From Antitrichia curtipendula (Eukaryota; Streptophyta; Bryopsida; Hypnales; Leucodontaceae): DNA of 64,000 bases. Location of the stretch: NCBI GenBank assembly GCA_951230915.1, contig OX579637.1, forward strand, positions 6,324,001 through 6,388,000. Direction: 5' to 3'. Made by a program: the position numbers and the translations under genes. Position 1 is the first letter of the stretch. Every line of letters begins with the position of its first letter. Under the pieces are notes generated by a model. It saw only the letters and a program-made list of their open reading frames with translations, did no database searches and was not told where the DNA came from. Below, piece after piece: positions 45,176-55,442 of this stretch.

Positions 45176-46513
45176 CTAAGTGCTAAAAAAAAAGTCGCTT
45201 TCAATGGGACCCGGTCCCATTGCGTCCACCTCTGCCTCTGTTTTTCCTATGGTACTCATCTGAAACTTCCGCCATTTCTTGTGAAAACAAAATTCAGATT
45301 CCAAGTGACGCAGTGATTCTTGTACCGCCATTGCATTCATGGTATGTAGCTTCACCAATGAACAAAGCCTTTCCACTTCTTTAGCAGTGGTACTTTGCTC
45401 ATATTCAACAGCGGCGATGTAATATTCTTTTTCTTTTTCTTTATTGCTACATTGAGGTCTCGCCTTTCATTCTCGTAAATCCAACGTTCACGCTTGAGGA
45501 GATTGCGCTTTGATTGCCATACCACATACTCGTCCATGTAGTGCACCTTTCCACTTTCACGCTGCCTGAAATAAAAATTGCGATGTTTTTTCAAATCCTT
45601 CAAGTACTTGTCATTTTCTTTGATGCTTTTTGTTACTCCCTCCAACTCCTTCTTCAAATCATCTACAACAACGAGACCCACTTGTATTGAGAGTTCATTC
45701 TCATTTAATTGACTGAGTTTGTTCATCTTCTCACGCAAAGCAGATCTTACACTTGCCGCCTTAACACTCAATGTGGGATATTGTGATGGGCTTGTCAACC
45801 TTCACTTTTCCCTTCCTATTCATTTCTAAGCCCAAACCCTTGTTCATGACTTCCATGAGAAGGTCATCATTGTCACTGTGGAAAGAATATCCATTGTATT
45901 CATGGGTGTATTCATCTGAGCTAGAAGTCATCGACCACAGTATATTTTCATCAGAAATGAAAAACTTCCTAGGCTTCGCCGATGTCACCGATTCCTTCAC
46001 ATCTGGCGCTACATCTGCCCAAGGAATACTTGATTCTTCTGGATGGACCCCGACCGGAATCTCTTTAATGCTTGACCAATCCACCTCTTTCCTCAGTACA
46101 ACTTCAGCATACACCATTCTTGCAAGAAAGAAAGAAAAATTGTTGTTTCGATACGTTTGTAGGCCTTTATAGAGTTCCTTCCACACCTCGCAACATCTTT
46201 CTTGGAAAGCTTTGTTCTTGCAATATGCAAGATTACCTTGTTCGACTTCACTTGGAACTTGTGACAATACAATGGAAATAACTTGTCAATGTGACACCAA
46301 TCCACATATTTCTGAACCGTCTTATAAGTCCAAGGCGCGGGTTCATCTCTTCAACCCTTGAAAGCCTTAAATATTTGGATGGATAAAGATGGCCTTACGC
46401 TTCTTGTGGACTTTTTCTTTCCTTTTTCGATCCTTGCCTCGAAGCGCCTTGGACTCTTTCCGAGCTTCTGATCTCGGTACAGTAGGCGGCAAAGGTTGGG
46501 CTCCCTCTTCCAT
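45176..46513 (-). pseudogene. VDWS-domain / coiled-coil protein (cassette copy C3), frameshifted
   Basis: The minus-strand coding region starts at an ATG near 46513 with a basic N-terminus like C1. Pieces in different frames give 'FKG', TGA, 'RDEPAPW', 'VDWCHIDKLFP', 'FQERCCEVWKELY' and 'FFLARMVYAEVVLRKEVDWSS', the complete VDWS domain. Frameshifts lie near 46380, 46255, 45790 and 45370. The TGA sits where copy C1 has Trp (TGG). Downstream is a long coiled coil ('DDLKKELEGVTKSIKE', 'RRDLNVAIKKKKK'). No RING finger follows; the copy ends with an acidic stretch near 45180. A TATATAAG box and CCGCGG array lie upstream. Confidence 0.65.
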
Positions 46514-46673
46514 CGCGATACATAGGAATATTCCTTCCCCTGATGCCAAAATGATCAAAATACGCCCTTTAAAACTCCAACCCCTAGCTCACGAGCAAGC
46601 ACTCAGTCACTTCAAGGTGGATAAGAGACAGTACGCAAAGCCAAGAGTGGAGAACACGGGTGATGGGCGACCT

Positions 46674-46810
46674 CTTATATACCTGATGGCGCCCTCGAGC
46701 GTGTACGGAGGGCGACTGTGGGTCCGAAGGCAGGGGAGGGGCGGCTGCGGGTACCAGGAGACCGCGGCTCCAGGGCGACCGCGTGTCCAGGGCAACCGCA
46801 GTGGCCCCTT
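46674..46810 (-). promoter_or_regulatory. TATA box and CCGCGG array of cassette C3
   Basis: On the minus strand a GC-rich stretch with GGTCGCCC, CCGCGGTC and GGTTGCCC words (46810-46685) leads to GGTATATAAGAGG (46674-46683). A leader 'GTGTTCTCCACTCTTGGC', 'CTTATCCACCTTGAAGTG' and 'GCTTGCTCGTGAGC' follows. The leader closely matches those of the kinase cassette (49.5 kb) and the C2 cassette (53.8 kb). Confidence 0.65.
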
Positions 46811-46814
46811 GTTT

Positions 46815-47757
46815 AACCTTAAAGTCCCAAGAACTTTTTTCCATCAAAAATTGCTCAAAACTGTCATTTTTATTGCATTCACTTAAAGAAGTAGGAAAAA
46901 TATATCTTTTTAGAATCCAAACATAGGAACTTCTATTACACTTATTTCACATCATGTGGTAAAAATTTTGTGATTTTTGACCTTACGGATTGAAGGTTAT
47001 TAGCTCTCAAGGTCAAAGAAAAAGTTTTTTTCAAGAAAATGCTTTGATAGCCTGGAAAAAAAAAGAAGCTCCAGAACTTTCACATTACTAATCCAAATGG
47101 AATGAATCAAAGATTTCCATTTAGACAAAAATATAATTTATAAAAAAAAAAAAAATGATTTCAACTTTTTGTAGATTTTTGTGGGCTACTCGGTCTTGCC
47201 CAATTTAAGGTTATTGTAGCATAACTTTTGCTCCTAGGCACCGATTGAAGTAAAAATTATATTCCATGAAGCTAATAAGTTGTTCTATTTTATAAGACAA
47301 TTTCAAAAAGTTTCACCAAAAATTGAGCTCATAGAAGCTTGCCCAAACTTTCAAGAGTCCCCCAAGGGAACTTCCGAAACTTTAGGGATCATAGGATAAA
47401 GTCCGATTATTTATAAAAGACATTACAAGAAGGCATCTTTTGGATAAAAATCTTTTGAGTCTCAAATTCAGTTTCAGTTTCCTAAACTCTATAGCACAAT
47501 AATTTGGAAGCAAACATGGCCAACAACATTTGAACCAACAATTCTATGAAGTTTGAACACCAAAATCCAAATTCAAGATTCAATATATAGAAGTAACGGA
47601 ACGGGGTGGTCTGCATTCAACATACTTGGTTTTTTGGAAGACATTACGCATGGTATAAAATCTTTTTGTATATTGACATTGCTATTACAAAATGAGAGGC
47701 GCACAGTGTGGCCAATAGTTTGAAGCCAACTTGATAACATCAGTTCTTATAGTCCTA
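46815..47757. other. Downstream region of the kinase cassette, no gene seen
   Basis: Read on the minus strand, 47380-47000 carries 'CAATCGGTGCCTAGGAGCAAAAG', 'GAGTAGCCCAC' and 'TTTGATTCATTCCATTTGG' in the order of the shared 3' module described at 8.3 and 42.8 kb. The remainder is AT-rich. Confidence 0.45.
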
Positions 47758-49339
47758 CTAAAAAACTGAGTTACGGAAAACTACTTCGGGGGGCTTCATG
47801 TACCACGGTTTATCCATGAGCAACTTTGTAACCTTAGTACATGTTGATTTGTTCTTTGGATTAGGGTTAGTGAGCTCACCCAACTTCATGGCAAAGTACA
47901 TGGATTCCTCGCGCCTCTTGAATAAGTCCGTATCGTATTCGACCATATTAATAAGATTCATCCATTTGGTCAACTTTCCAGTAGAATACGAGTCTGATTG
48001 CACTATATATTTATACTGTGATTGCATAATCTCTAGGCTCGTACTGGAATGTTGGGTCCCAAACGTATAGAACAACTCCGGAGCCACCCACCAACGACTT
48101 TGGAAGGAGTGTTGCTTCTTCTCTTCAAAATCATATCCATAATGTGAAGGAGCTGCTTCATCAAAACGACTTGAAATTCCAAAATCACAAATCCCGATGT
48201 TGATTACTTCATTTGAATAATTAGGGAAATGCAGCAGTATGTTTTGAGGGTTTAGGTCATTGTGTAGCACCAAAGACTTGTGCATGAGATGTGTCACATA
48301 CACTAAAGCCCACACCAACTTCGCCTTGTGCCTTCGAAACAAGCTAAGATGTTTTTGATTCTCTTCTGTAAGTTTCCACACCCGCTTCATTTCATGCCAG
48401 TCAACGCTCTATGACACCTTCTCATCCAATCTTCGCATTTCAAGCCATGTACCGCCATTTTACCACAGTGTGTACGCTTCCATAGTTTTGGCGTGAATAC
48501 CAAAAAACTTAATAATGCTAGGATGGTTTACGGGGCATGCCAAGGCCTCTACGGATTGTTGCTCCCTCGCTTCACGCATGCTCTTTGACTTTGGCACTTT
48601 CCCAGCAAAAGCAACGTATGGCGGGATTATATGCATCCCTTCAATGCGCACCTTGCGCACCATTCCATACCCACTTTGACGGTCAAATCTAGTGAGGGGC
48701 AATTACTTTTGCTTGAGGAGAGATCCATGTGACATAGGAGCCAGCATCTTGTGCAAAACCCGCCTTCAATGCGTTTGTTTTCCACTTCATACCCCTCACT
48801 TGAGTCTTTGAAAGTTTCTTTACAATTTCATGCCACCACGCCATCTTTTCATGGAATTCCTTGGCTTCATCATCTCCTGCATATCCCGGTACTTGCGGTC
48901 ACATTTGTAGCATTATTTCCTTGGTGTTGAATATGCATGTCTTTAGAATGTTATCAATCCACAATTGGTATTGGGAATAGTACGTCTCCTCCACGTCTCC
49001 AAAATCTTGTGATACTCTGCACTTGCTTAAAATTCTTGCCTCCAAATCAACAGTCAATTTGAAGATGCCATGCGATGGGTCCCTTAGGTAATTGGCCTCC
49101 AAGAACTGTGTAGTTTTTCTCGCATACCAAGACAGACAACCCTCATATGCATAGTTTGTATAACTAGGAGGAGGATAGTTTGAACCCTTGTCATGTGTTG
49201 TTATGGTCTTCTTCTTCTTCATTTGCCCTGCACTCCTTGTTGCCTCACTAACAGGTACATGCATAGTAAACAATGCCGCATCGTCTAAATCCCAAATGGA
49301 TTTCCGTGTTGAGCTGCTGCCTTCCTGTGGATTAGCCAT
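47758..49339 (-). pseudogene. Protein kinase-domain protein in a mobile cassette, interrupted
   Basis: The minus-strand ATG at 49339 opens an N-terminal region without known motif ('IWDLDDAALF', 'YEGCLSWYARKTTQF'), followed by eukaryotic protein-kinase landmarks. These are a Gly-rich loop 'SGYGMVRKV' (48675), a lysine region 'VAFAGKV', the catalytic loop 'LVLHNDLNPQNILL' (48265), 'CDFGISS' (48185) and 'WVAPELF' (48080). The catalytic HRD is HND here, so Arg is replaced but the catalytic Asp and the later Asn remain, and DFG is intact. Breaks are TGA at 48899, a frameshift near 48710, TAA at 48460 and TAG near 48410. Kinases normally phosphorylate Ser/Thr/Tyr; the substrate is unknown. The gene uses the same promoter array and leader as the neighbouring VDWS-family genes although the protein is unrelated, which suggests gene capture by a shared cassette. 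Confidence 0.75.
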
Positions 49340-49429
49340 TATGGTCGGAAAAAATACTTACGTTGCTTTCTTCAAGTTCGTAGTTCAGAGAAGCAAAAAC
49401 TCCCCCCCCCTACCAACTCACACCCCTTG

Positions 49430-49630
49430 GCCCACGAGCACGCATTCAGCCACTTCGAGGTGGATGAAAGGTAGTGCGCAAGGTCGGGAGTGGAGAACGC
49501 GGGTAGGGGCAACTGCTTGAGTACCCGCACTCGCTCTGGGGTGACTGCGGATTCCAAAAAAGGGACGACCGCGGGTCTTGGTTGACCTTAGGAGCAAGCG
49601 ACCTCGACTGGGGCGACCGCGGGTTCACTC
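49430..49630 (-). promoter_or_regulatory. CCGCGG array and leader of the kinase cassette
   Basis: On the minus strand, CCCGCGGTCGCCCC, GACCCGCGGTCG and related words (49630-49530) are followed by a poor TATA-like GTACTCAAGC. The leader then reads 'GCGTTCTCCACTCCCGAC', 'CTTTCATCCACCTCGAAG' and 'GCGTGCTCGTGG'. This leader is almost the same as in cassettes C3 and C2. Confidence 0.65.
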
Positions 49631-49639
49631 TCCTTTTCA

Positions 49640-51054
49640 TTGTTTTGGATTAGTACTCAAGAAATTATAGACAATCTTCTATTTTGGTCAACTTCCACCA
49701 TTCTTGAAAAAACAACTAATTAAATTCATGTTTGAATGCAAAGATCACAGTTTTACTAAAAAATACATAGACATAGTTCATGAATCTTTGCTAGAACAAT
49801 TTTGCAATTATTGTTTTTCATTTCTATCTTAGAACTCTTCAAATTTGAATTTTGCCTTCCATCTTGACCCTACTTGTATGTAACAATTACTTTCAAAAAG
49901 TGAAAACCAAGTGTTTTTATGTTGAATTGTAGTTCCTAAATTCTCAAACCACGACTTCATTATAAAAAATTTAGAAACAAAAATTAGTGGTGGCAAAACA
50001 TTAAATTAAGAAGATTCAAACAAATCTTGTTGATGAAGATCCCCAAACAATTGATTTCTTCACTTCAAATTCAAATATCTTCCAATCTACGTGGTAAATG
50101 ATATTGAAATTTCTTCTACACATTATTATACTAGTCTACTACAACATTCTACAGCCAAAAATGCCCAAAAGAATAATTTCTAAAGTTTATAATTCATGGC
50201 TAAAGAAATGGCAATCTTCATGCTTCTTGAGGAAAAAATGGCCTTCAATCCTCCGAGATTAAATTCAAATCTCATGGACTTACATAAAACTGTATCAAAA
50301 TATATTGTTGTTGCAATATTTTAATTCGATATCATACATATGTACGGAACATGCATACGCACATCATCCATATTAAAAAATGACTTCCTTCAGTAATAAT
50401 TATATGACGTACAAAGTGTGCAATGTGAGGTGCTATATGACTATATTTTGTAAAATACATATCTCTGTGTTGGTTAACTAGATTTTGCCAACATAAATCC
50501 ATAATTGTATTGTCTTGATGAAATCTCTAAAAATTATTTACCTTATGAGGGCTAAGTATAACAATCTAATCATGATAAAGCAATACCTATTTTACAAACT
50601 TTGACATCGCCCCTACCCCCCCAATATAGAAATCTCAGCATGAAGAATTGTAAAACCTTCCAAGAAGTTTTCATTGAGGGGAAGATATAAATCAAATGAG
50701 TCCTACATATGTCGACAACCGAATTAAAAAATTTCAACAACAATGACTTTATTGAGTTATAAATATAAATCCATAAGCATTAAATAAAAAATTTGTAGAA
50801 AATACAATTTTATTTGTGGAAACACAAATTTGGTATGCTACACACCAATTAGGAAAAATGCAATTCTATTTACGCTTACTAAAAAATACCAATTATGATC
50901 CACCTTGCTACAAAATTCTTTGAATGGCTCAACGAGGTTGTTGATAGGATTACTGTACTTGATTGTGCATTTCTTCCATGTGTCATAAATTTAGAAAGTC
51001 TCTTTACTTGTTCCTAATTATCTCTTCCAAATCAAACATCCATTCCCTACCCGT
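49640..51054. other. AT-rich cassette-derived sequence, no gene seen
   Basis: 49790-49970 repeats the 'TTGCTAGAACAA..TTGCAATTATTG' block known from 42428 and 43084. 50060-50150 matches 43620-43740 ('TTCTTCTACACATT', 'TATACTAGTCTA', then CATTCTACAG versus GATCCTACGG). It is the relic of another cassette in plus orientation. Confidence 0.45.
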
Positions 51055-51880
51055 GGTTGACCAAGACGAGGTCGCCCCAATCCCGCGGTCACCCCAAACC
51101 CAAAGTCTCCTACATTCCCTCATTTGGACAAAAAGGGACTCTCCCTACTTGCGGCCACCCAAGGCGAGGACGCCCCACACCCATGGTCGCCTAGGACCCG
51201 AGGTCTCCATCGTCCCCCTCCATTTGGGCAGGAATGAAGTTCTCTCCCTACCCAAGGTTGCCCAAGATAAGGTTGCCGAAGACCCGAGTTCTCCAATGAC
51301 CCCCCATTTGGGCAGGAAGAAAGGGTCTATCTCCACCTGTGGTCGCCCAAGCCCCGAAGTCTCCTACATCCTCTCATTTGGGCAGAAAGGGACTCTTCCT
51401 ACCCAAGGTCGCCCCACACCCGAGGTCACCCAAGACCCAAATTCTCCAATGACCTCCCATTTGGGCAGGAAGAGAGGGTCTATCCCCATCCGCACTCGCC
51501 CAAGACCCAAAGTCTCTTGCATCCCTTCATTTGGGCAGAAAGGGATTCTCCCTACCCGAGATCGCCCCACACCCGATGTCGCCAAAGACCCGAGTTCTCC
51601 AATGACCCCCCATTTGGGCAAGAAGAGAGGGTCTATCCCCACCCGCGGTCGCCCAAGACTCGAAGTCTCCTGCATCCTTTCATTTGGGCAGAAAGGGACT
51701 CTCCCTACCCGAGGTCGCTCATGCCCGAGTTCTCCAATGATCCCCCCTTTGCGCAGGAAGAGAGGGTCTATCCCCACCCGTGGTCGCCCAAGACCCGAAG
51801 TCTCCAGCATCCCTTTCTTTTGGCAAAAAGAGAAAGTCTCTCCACCTCTTCCCACCCGCGGGCGCCCAAAGATGAAATCA
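51055..51880. repeat. ~153-base tandem array containing CCGCGGTCGCC words
   Basis: The phrases 'CCATTTGGGCAGGAAGAGAG' (near 51302, 51458 and 51610) and 'TCATTTGGGCAGAAAGGGAC' (near 51378, 51527 and 51680) alternate, giving a period of about 153 bases over at least four units. Between them are ACCCGCGGTCGCCCAAGAC, ACCCGAGGTCGCCCC and CCCGAGTTCTCC words. The long open frames over the array (50963-51907 plus, 51364-51888 minus) come from the repeat and are not called as genes. No ORF lies directly downstream, so this is an expanded promoter-type array without cargo, unless the cargo was lost. Confidence 0.75.
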
Positions 51881-52015
51881 AAATACAATAATTTAATTCT
51901 AAAATAGTTGTAACAACAAAATTAAATCCTTTGACAAGTCGATTTGTTGAAAATGCATTCCGAAATGATAGCATGAATCCCTAAAGGACAATTGTCCATT
52001 GAACATCCAATTGAA

Positions 52016-53420
52016 AGGCCTAAGGCATGTACAAGTGAATAGCGAAGTAATACAATGTCAATAGTGAATTATAATTTAGAGCAATGTAAAAGGTCTTTCC
52101 AAATCCCAAACCTTAAACTCTAAATCCTAAATCCTAATACCAAGTTTATTAATTTTGTATGGCATGCCTAGAGTTATGTAATCCCACTTCTTTTGCTTCT
52201 TTACGAAGACATCACCTAAATATATAGAAGTGACATCCACGTTTTATTTTTCATTGTGTTTTTTTTTCAATTCAACGGCCTTTCCCTTTATATGTAATTT
52301 TGAATAAAATGAAGTAAATGGTACATGACTAAAATGAATGGTGGAGGAGAAAGTAATAAAATGAGGAATGGATTCATTAAACCTCCATCCATTAGACCCC
52401 ACATAGCCTATCTTCCAAATTTTGGTGAAGAAAAAGCTTAAAAGTCTTGTAGAACCTTACTAAATTCTTGTGGTCATTTACATGTTTTTCATTAAATTCA
52501 TTTCAAAGTGTACCATGAGCATCCAAAATCAGATTTAAAAAGTGAAAGATTTTGATATTCATATTCATGTTTTTGTGGCAGGGGCTCTATTGCAAATCTT
52601 TATCTTGCAGTGTTCAGGGCTCTAGTAAATGCTTTTTTTTTAATTTTATTTTTTCTAAACAATGGTTTCCCATTTTTTTCTTGAACAAAAAAAGAAACCT
52701 TTGAAACTGAGTCTTTAAGACAAAAAAACTTGGAGAAAATACCACTTTAGAACGTACTAGGAAATAAATTAAGAGAAATTATTTTAAGAAGATGTTAATT
52801 GATTGCGGTTATGCAGGTTATGCCCTTTAAACCCATAATTTTTGGATGACTAAGATTGTAGTTTTGAAATGTAATAATAAGATTAGAAGGCTTCAAATCA
52901 ATTTCATGTAGGTGAGAAGTGACAATCTCTTCATCAAACTTTATAATCCTTCAACCCATAAGTGATATTGTTGTATTTCCTTTATCCATATGATCTCTCA
53001 CATGTCAAATTTGGGATTTGTATGGCTATAATTTAATTAAATTTGATAAAAACGTTTTCAAACACTGGTTTTAGGATAAATTTAGAGCAAATTCAAAGAA
53101 GCTTTGAAAAGGCCTAAGGCATGTACAAGTGAATAGCGAAGTAATACAATGTCAATAGTGAATTATAATTTAGAGCAATGTAAAAGGTCTTCCCAAATCC
53201 TAAACCCTAAACCCTAATACCAAATTTATTAATTTTGTGTGCCATGCCTAGAGTTATGTAATCCCACTTCTTTTGCATATTTACGGAGAAGTCACCTAAA
53301 TATATAGAAGTGACATCCATGTTTTATTTTTCATTGTGATTTTTTTTCAATTCAACGGCCTTTCCCCTTATATGTGTACCATGAGCATCCAAAATTAGAT
53401 TTAGAAAGTGAATGATTTTG
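52016..53420. repeat. Pair of ~300-540-base direct repeats about 1.09 kb apart
   Basis: 52016-52300 and 53110-53376 are nearly identical ('GGCCTAAGGCATGTACAAG', 'AATACAATGTCAATAGTG', 'GCATGCCTAGAGTTATGTAA'). The similarity resumes after a gap: 'GTGTACCATGAGCATCCAAAA' is at 52507 and, directly adjoining the first block, at 53375. The downstream copy therefore lacks about 205 bases. The 550 bases between them are AT-rich and resemble 55650-55880. This could be a segmental duplication or the ends of a small non-autonomous element. Confidence 0.65.
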
Positions 53421-53424
53421 ATCT

Positions 53425-53833
53425 CTCTACCCGTGGTCCGCGTGCCTTGGACTCCATGAATTTCAAACTTGAATTTCCTTCCTTCCTGGACCCGAGGTTG
53501 CCCCACTCGCGATCACCCCTGCCTTGGATTCTCAAAATTTGAAACTTGAATTTTCTCTCCCTTTCGGACCCGCAGTCGTACCATTCGCGTTCGCCCAGGC
53601 CTCGGATTCCGGGAATTTGAATCTTTAATTTCTCCCTCTTCTGGATCCGCAGTTGCCCCTAGCCACAGTCGCCCAGTCGGGTGCTACAGCCGCGGTCGCC
53701 CTAATCCATACGCGCCTCGGGGTGACTTCGAGGACATAAGAGGTCGCCCCCTCCCATTCTCGTCACTTTTTTCCAGCGCTGCGCACTGTCTTTCATCCGT
53801 TTCAGAGCGGTTGAATGCGTGCTTGTGTTCTAG
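53425..53833 (+). promoter_or_regulatory. CCGCGG-type array, TATA-like box and leader of cassette C2
   Basis: 53430-53760 holds GACCCGAGGTTGCCCC, GACCCGCAGTCG, AGCCGCGGTCGCCC and similar words. GACATAAGAGGTCGCCCC near 53733 stands where other copies have TATATAAGAGG, so the TATA box is worn. The leader ('CATTCTCGTCAC', 'GCGCACTGTCTTTCATCCG', 'GAATGCGTGCTTGTG') aligns with those at 46.6 and 49.45 kb. Confidence 0.6.
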
Positions 53834-53921
53834 GATTTTGGAGCTTGTATCCATGCTACAAAATTTGCGTCACCGAACTATCCTTTTCTTGGTGGAGTTC
53901 CCAAGGTTGAAATCATCTACG

Positions 53922-55442
53922 ATGGACGCTAACACAAAAAAGATTAAGAAGAAAAGAGAAAGCCAACCGAGGAACCACCGCATCCTTCTTAATTTAAGGG
54001 CTGTGGCATTTCAAGGTTGGGATTGAATCACATGAGATTGGACGATGGTGATTTGCAAGAAGTTTGTGGAGTGGTGCCATACTGACAAGCTATTCCGTCT
54101 TCATTGACACAAGTTGCATCTAAAGATGAATGCTGCAAATCTACATTACTGCAAGGATGTCGCATTTGTGCAACGCTGTATTAAAGTGCATTGACATTTG
54201 TACAACACACAAACAGTGGTCAAGAGCGAGGTTCCGTTGTTCATTTGTCAAATGGTGTATGCAGAGCTAGTCTTGGCGCGAACGGTAGATTGGACCACCG
54301 TCAAGGCATCGAAGCTTATCACCATTCCAAGAGCCAAAGACATTCCGAGGGCGAGTCCCTCCGCTAATCCGTGGGACGGGCTAGGAAAGAAGAAGTTGAT
54401 CCAAACAGGGGTGGCGGATGAAGAATACGTGTGGTCAACTCACTCGAGTTCAGCTAGCAAAGAAAGCTCGGATGAAGAACTTACCTCGGGTGCCCCCATG
54501 GATGCAATGGAAGTAATCCCATTGGATGTTACCCCACTTCAGGTTCATCATCCCGAAAACAATGAAATATTGCAACACGTGTTTGCATGCATCCAAATAG
54601 AAGCACTTGATAGACTGGATGGAAAGATCAAAACAGAGGAGGAGGTGGTGCCGCCTTTGTTGGCATTGCCTTGGGTGGAAGAAGTACCGGCAATGGAAGA
54701 ACACGTTGAAGGTTCGTGTCGTTGAGATACCACTAAAGCCAAAAAACAATTTTACAAAGAGAAACTTCATCAGCTTCTTCAAGATTTGGCAAGGACAGAG
54801 GAAGCATGTCAAAATTACAAAAAGAAGACTGTGGAAACTTTTGATGGTGAATATGTGTCCACCCTCCAAGCAAAAATTGAAAGTGGGCAAACCCGTTTGG
54901 CCGTGCAAGCTAGAGAGATAGCAGACCTAGAGGCATTTTACCGGGAATTTTCCGGTGGTCCAGACGGAGGGCCTAGCGTTGGCGGCAGTGAGGAAGCCAA
55001 GGCTCGGCTTTCCAAAATTATAGAAGATTGCAAGATGGAAGAAGATCGGTACATTACTGCAAAGAGAAGTGTGGAGGAAGGACGGTCAAGGATAATTCAC
55101 CTGACTGAAATCGGGGATCGGGCCCCTCTTGATCGTGTTTCCGAATTCGATGCCCAAGATGTAGATAAGCTATATGGGACACCGCAAGCAAAAGTAGCCG
55201 ACTTGAAGAAGAAGTTAGCTACTTGTCTCTCGTTGGAAGAGAATTTGCAACGAAGCATGCGTCAACTGAACCAACACATTGATTTATCCAAATCGTGGAG
55301 AAAAGCTTGGAGGCAAGGTTACTTTAAGACCTTTGGGCAACGTAACATGGCATATCTGAAGAGGGTAGAGAACAAGGTGATGGTCGATCTAGAATCCGAG
55401 AAAAAGAAAAGAGAAGAGAAGGGCAAGAAGGATATCATATGA
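53922..55442 (+). pseudogene. VDWS-domain / coiled-coil protein (cassette copy C2), only TGA interruptions
   Basis: From the ATG at 53922 a single frame runs to a TGA at 55440. It is broken by TGA at 54024, 54033, 54105, 54192 and 54723, with no TAG, no TAA and no frameshift. The N-terminus is basic ('NTKKIKKKRESQPRN'). The VDWS domain follows ('ICKKFVEWCHTDKLF', 'FVQRCIKV', 'MVYAELVLARTVDWTTV'), then a Ser/acidic linker and a long coiled coil ('YVSTLQAKIESGQTRLAVQ', 'KVADLKKKLATCLSLEENL'). The C-terminus is basic. As in copy C3 there is no RING finger, so two sub-types of the family exist. Four of the five stops lie inside or just before the VDWS domain. Confidence 0.65.

Noticed and set aside
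50963..51907. A 314-residue open frame
   Set aside because: It follows a ~153-base tandem array; open frames occur on both strands because the repeat length is a multiple of three and the words lack stops. The peptide only repeats itself.
54450..54908. A 152-residue minus-strand open frame
   Set aside because: It lies opposite the well-supported C2 coding frame and is a shadow of it.
39411..55442. LTR retrotransposons
   Set aside because: No reverse transcriptase, integrase, RNase H or protease motif was found near any VDWS or kinase cassette, and no clear paired LTRs with primer-binding site were seen.
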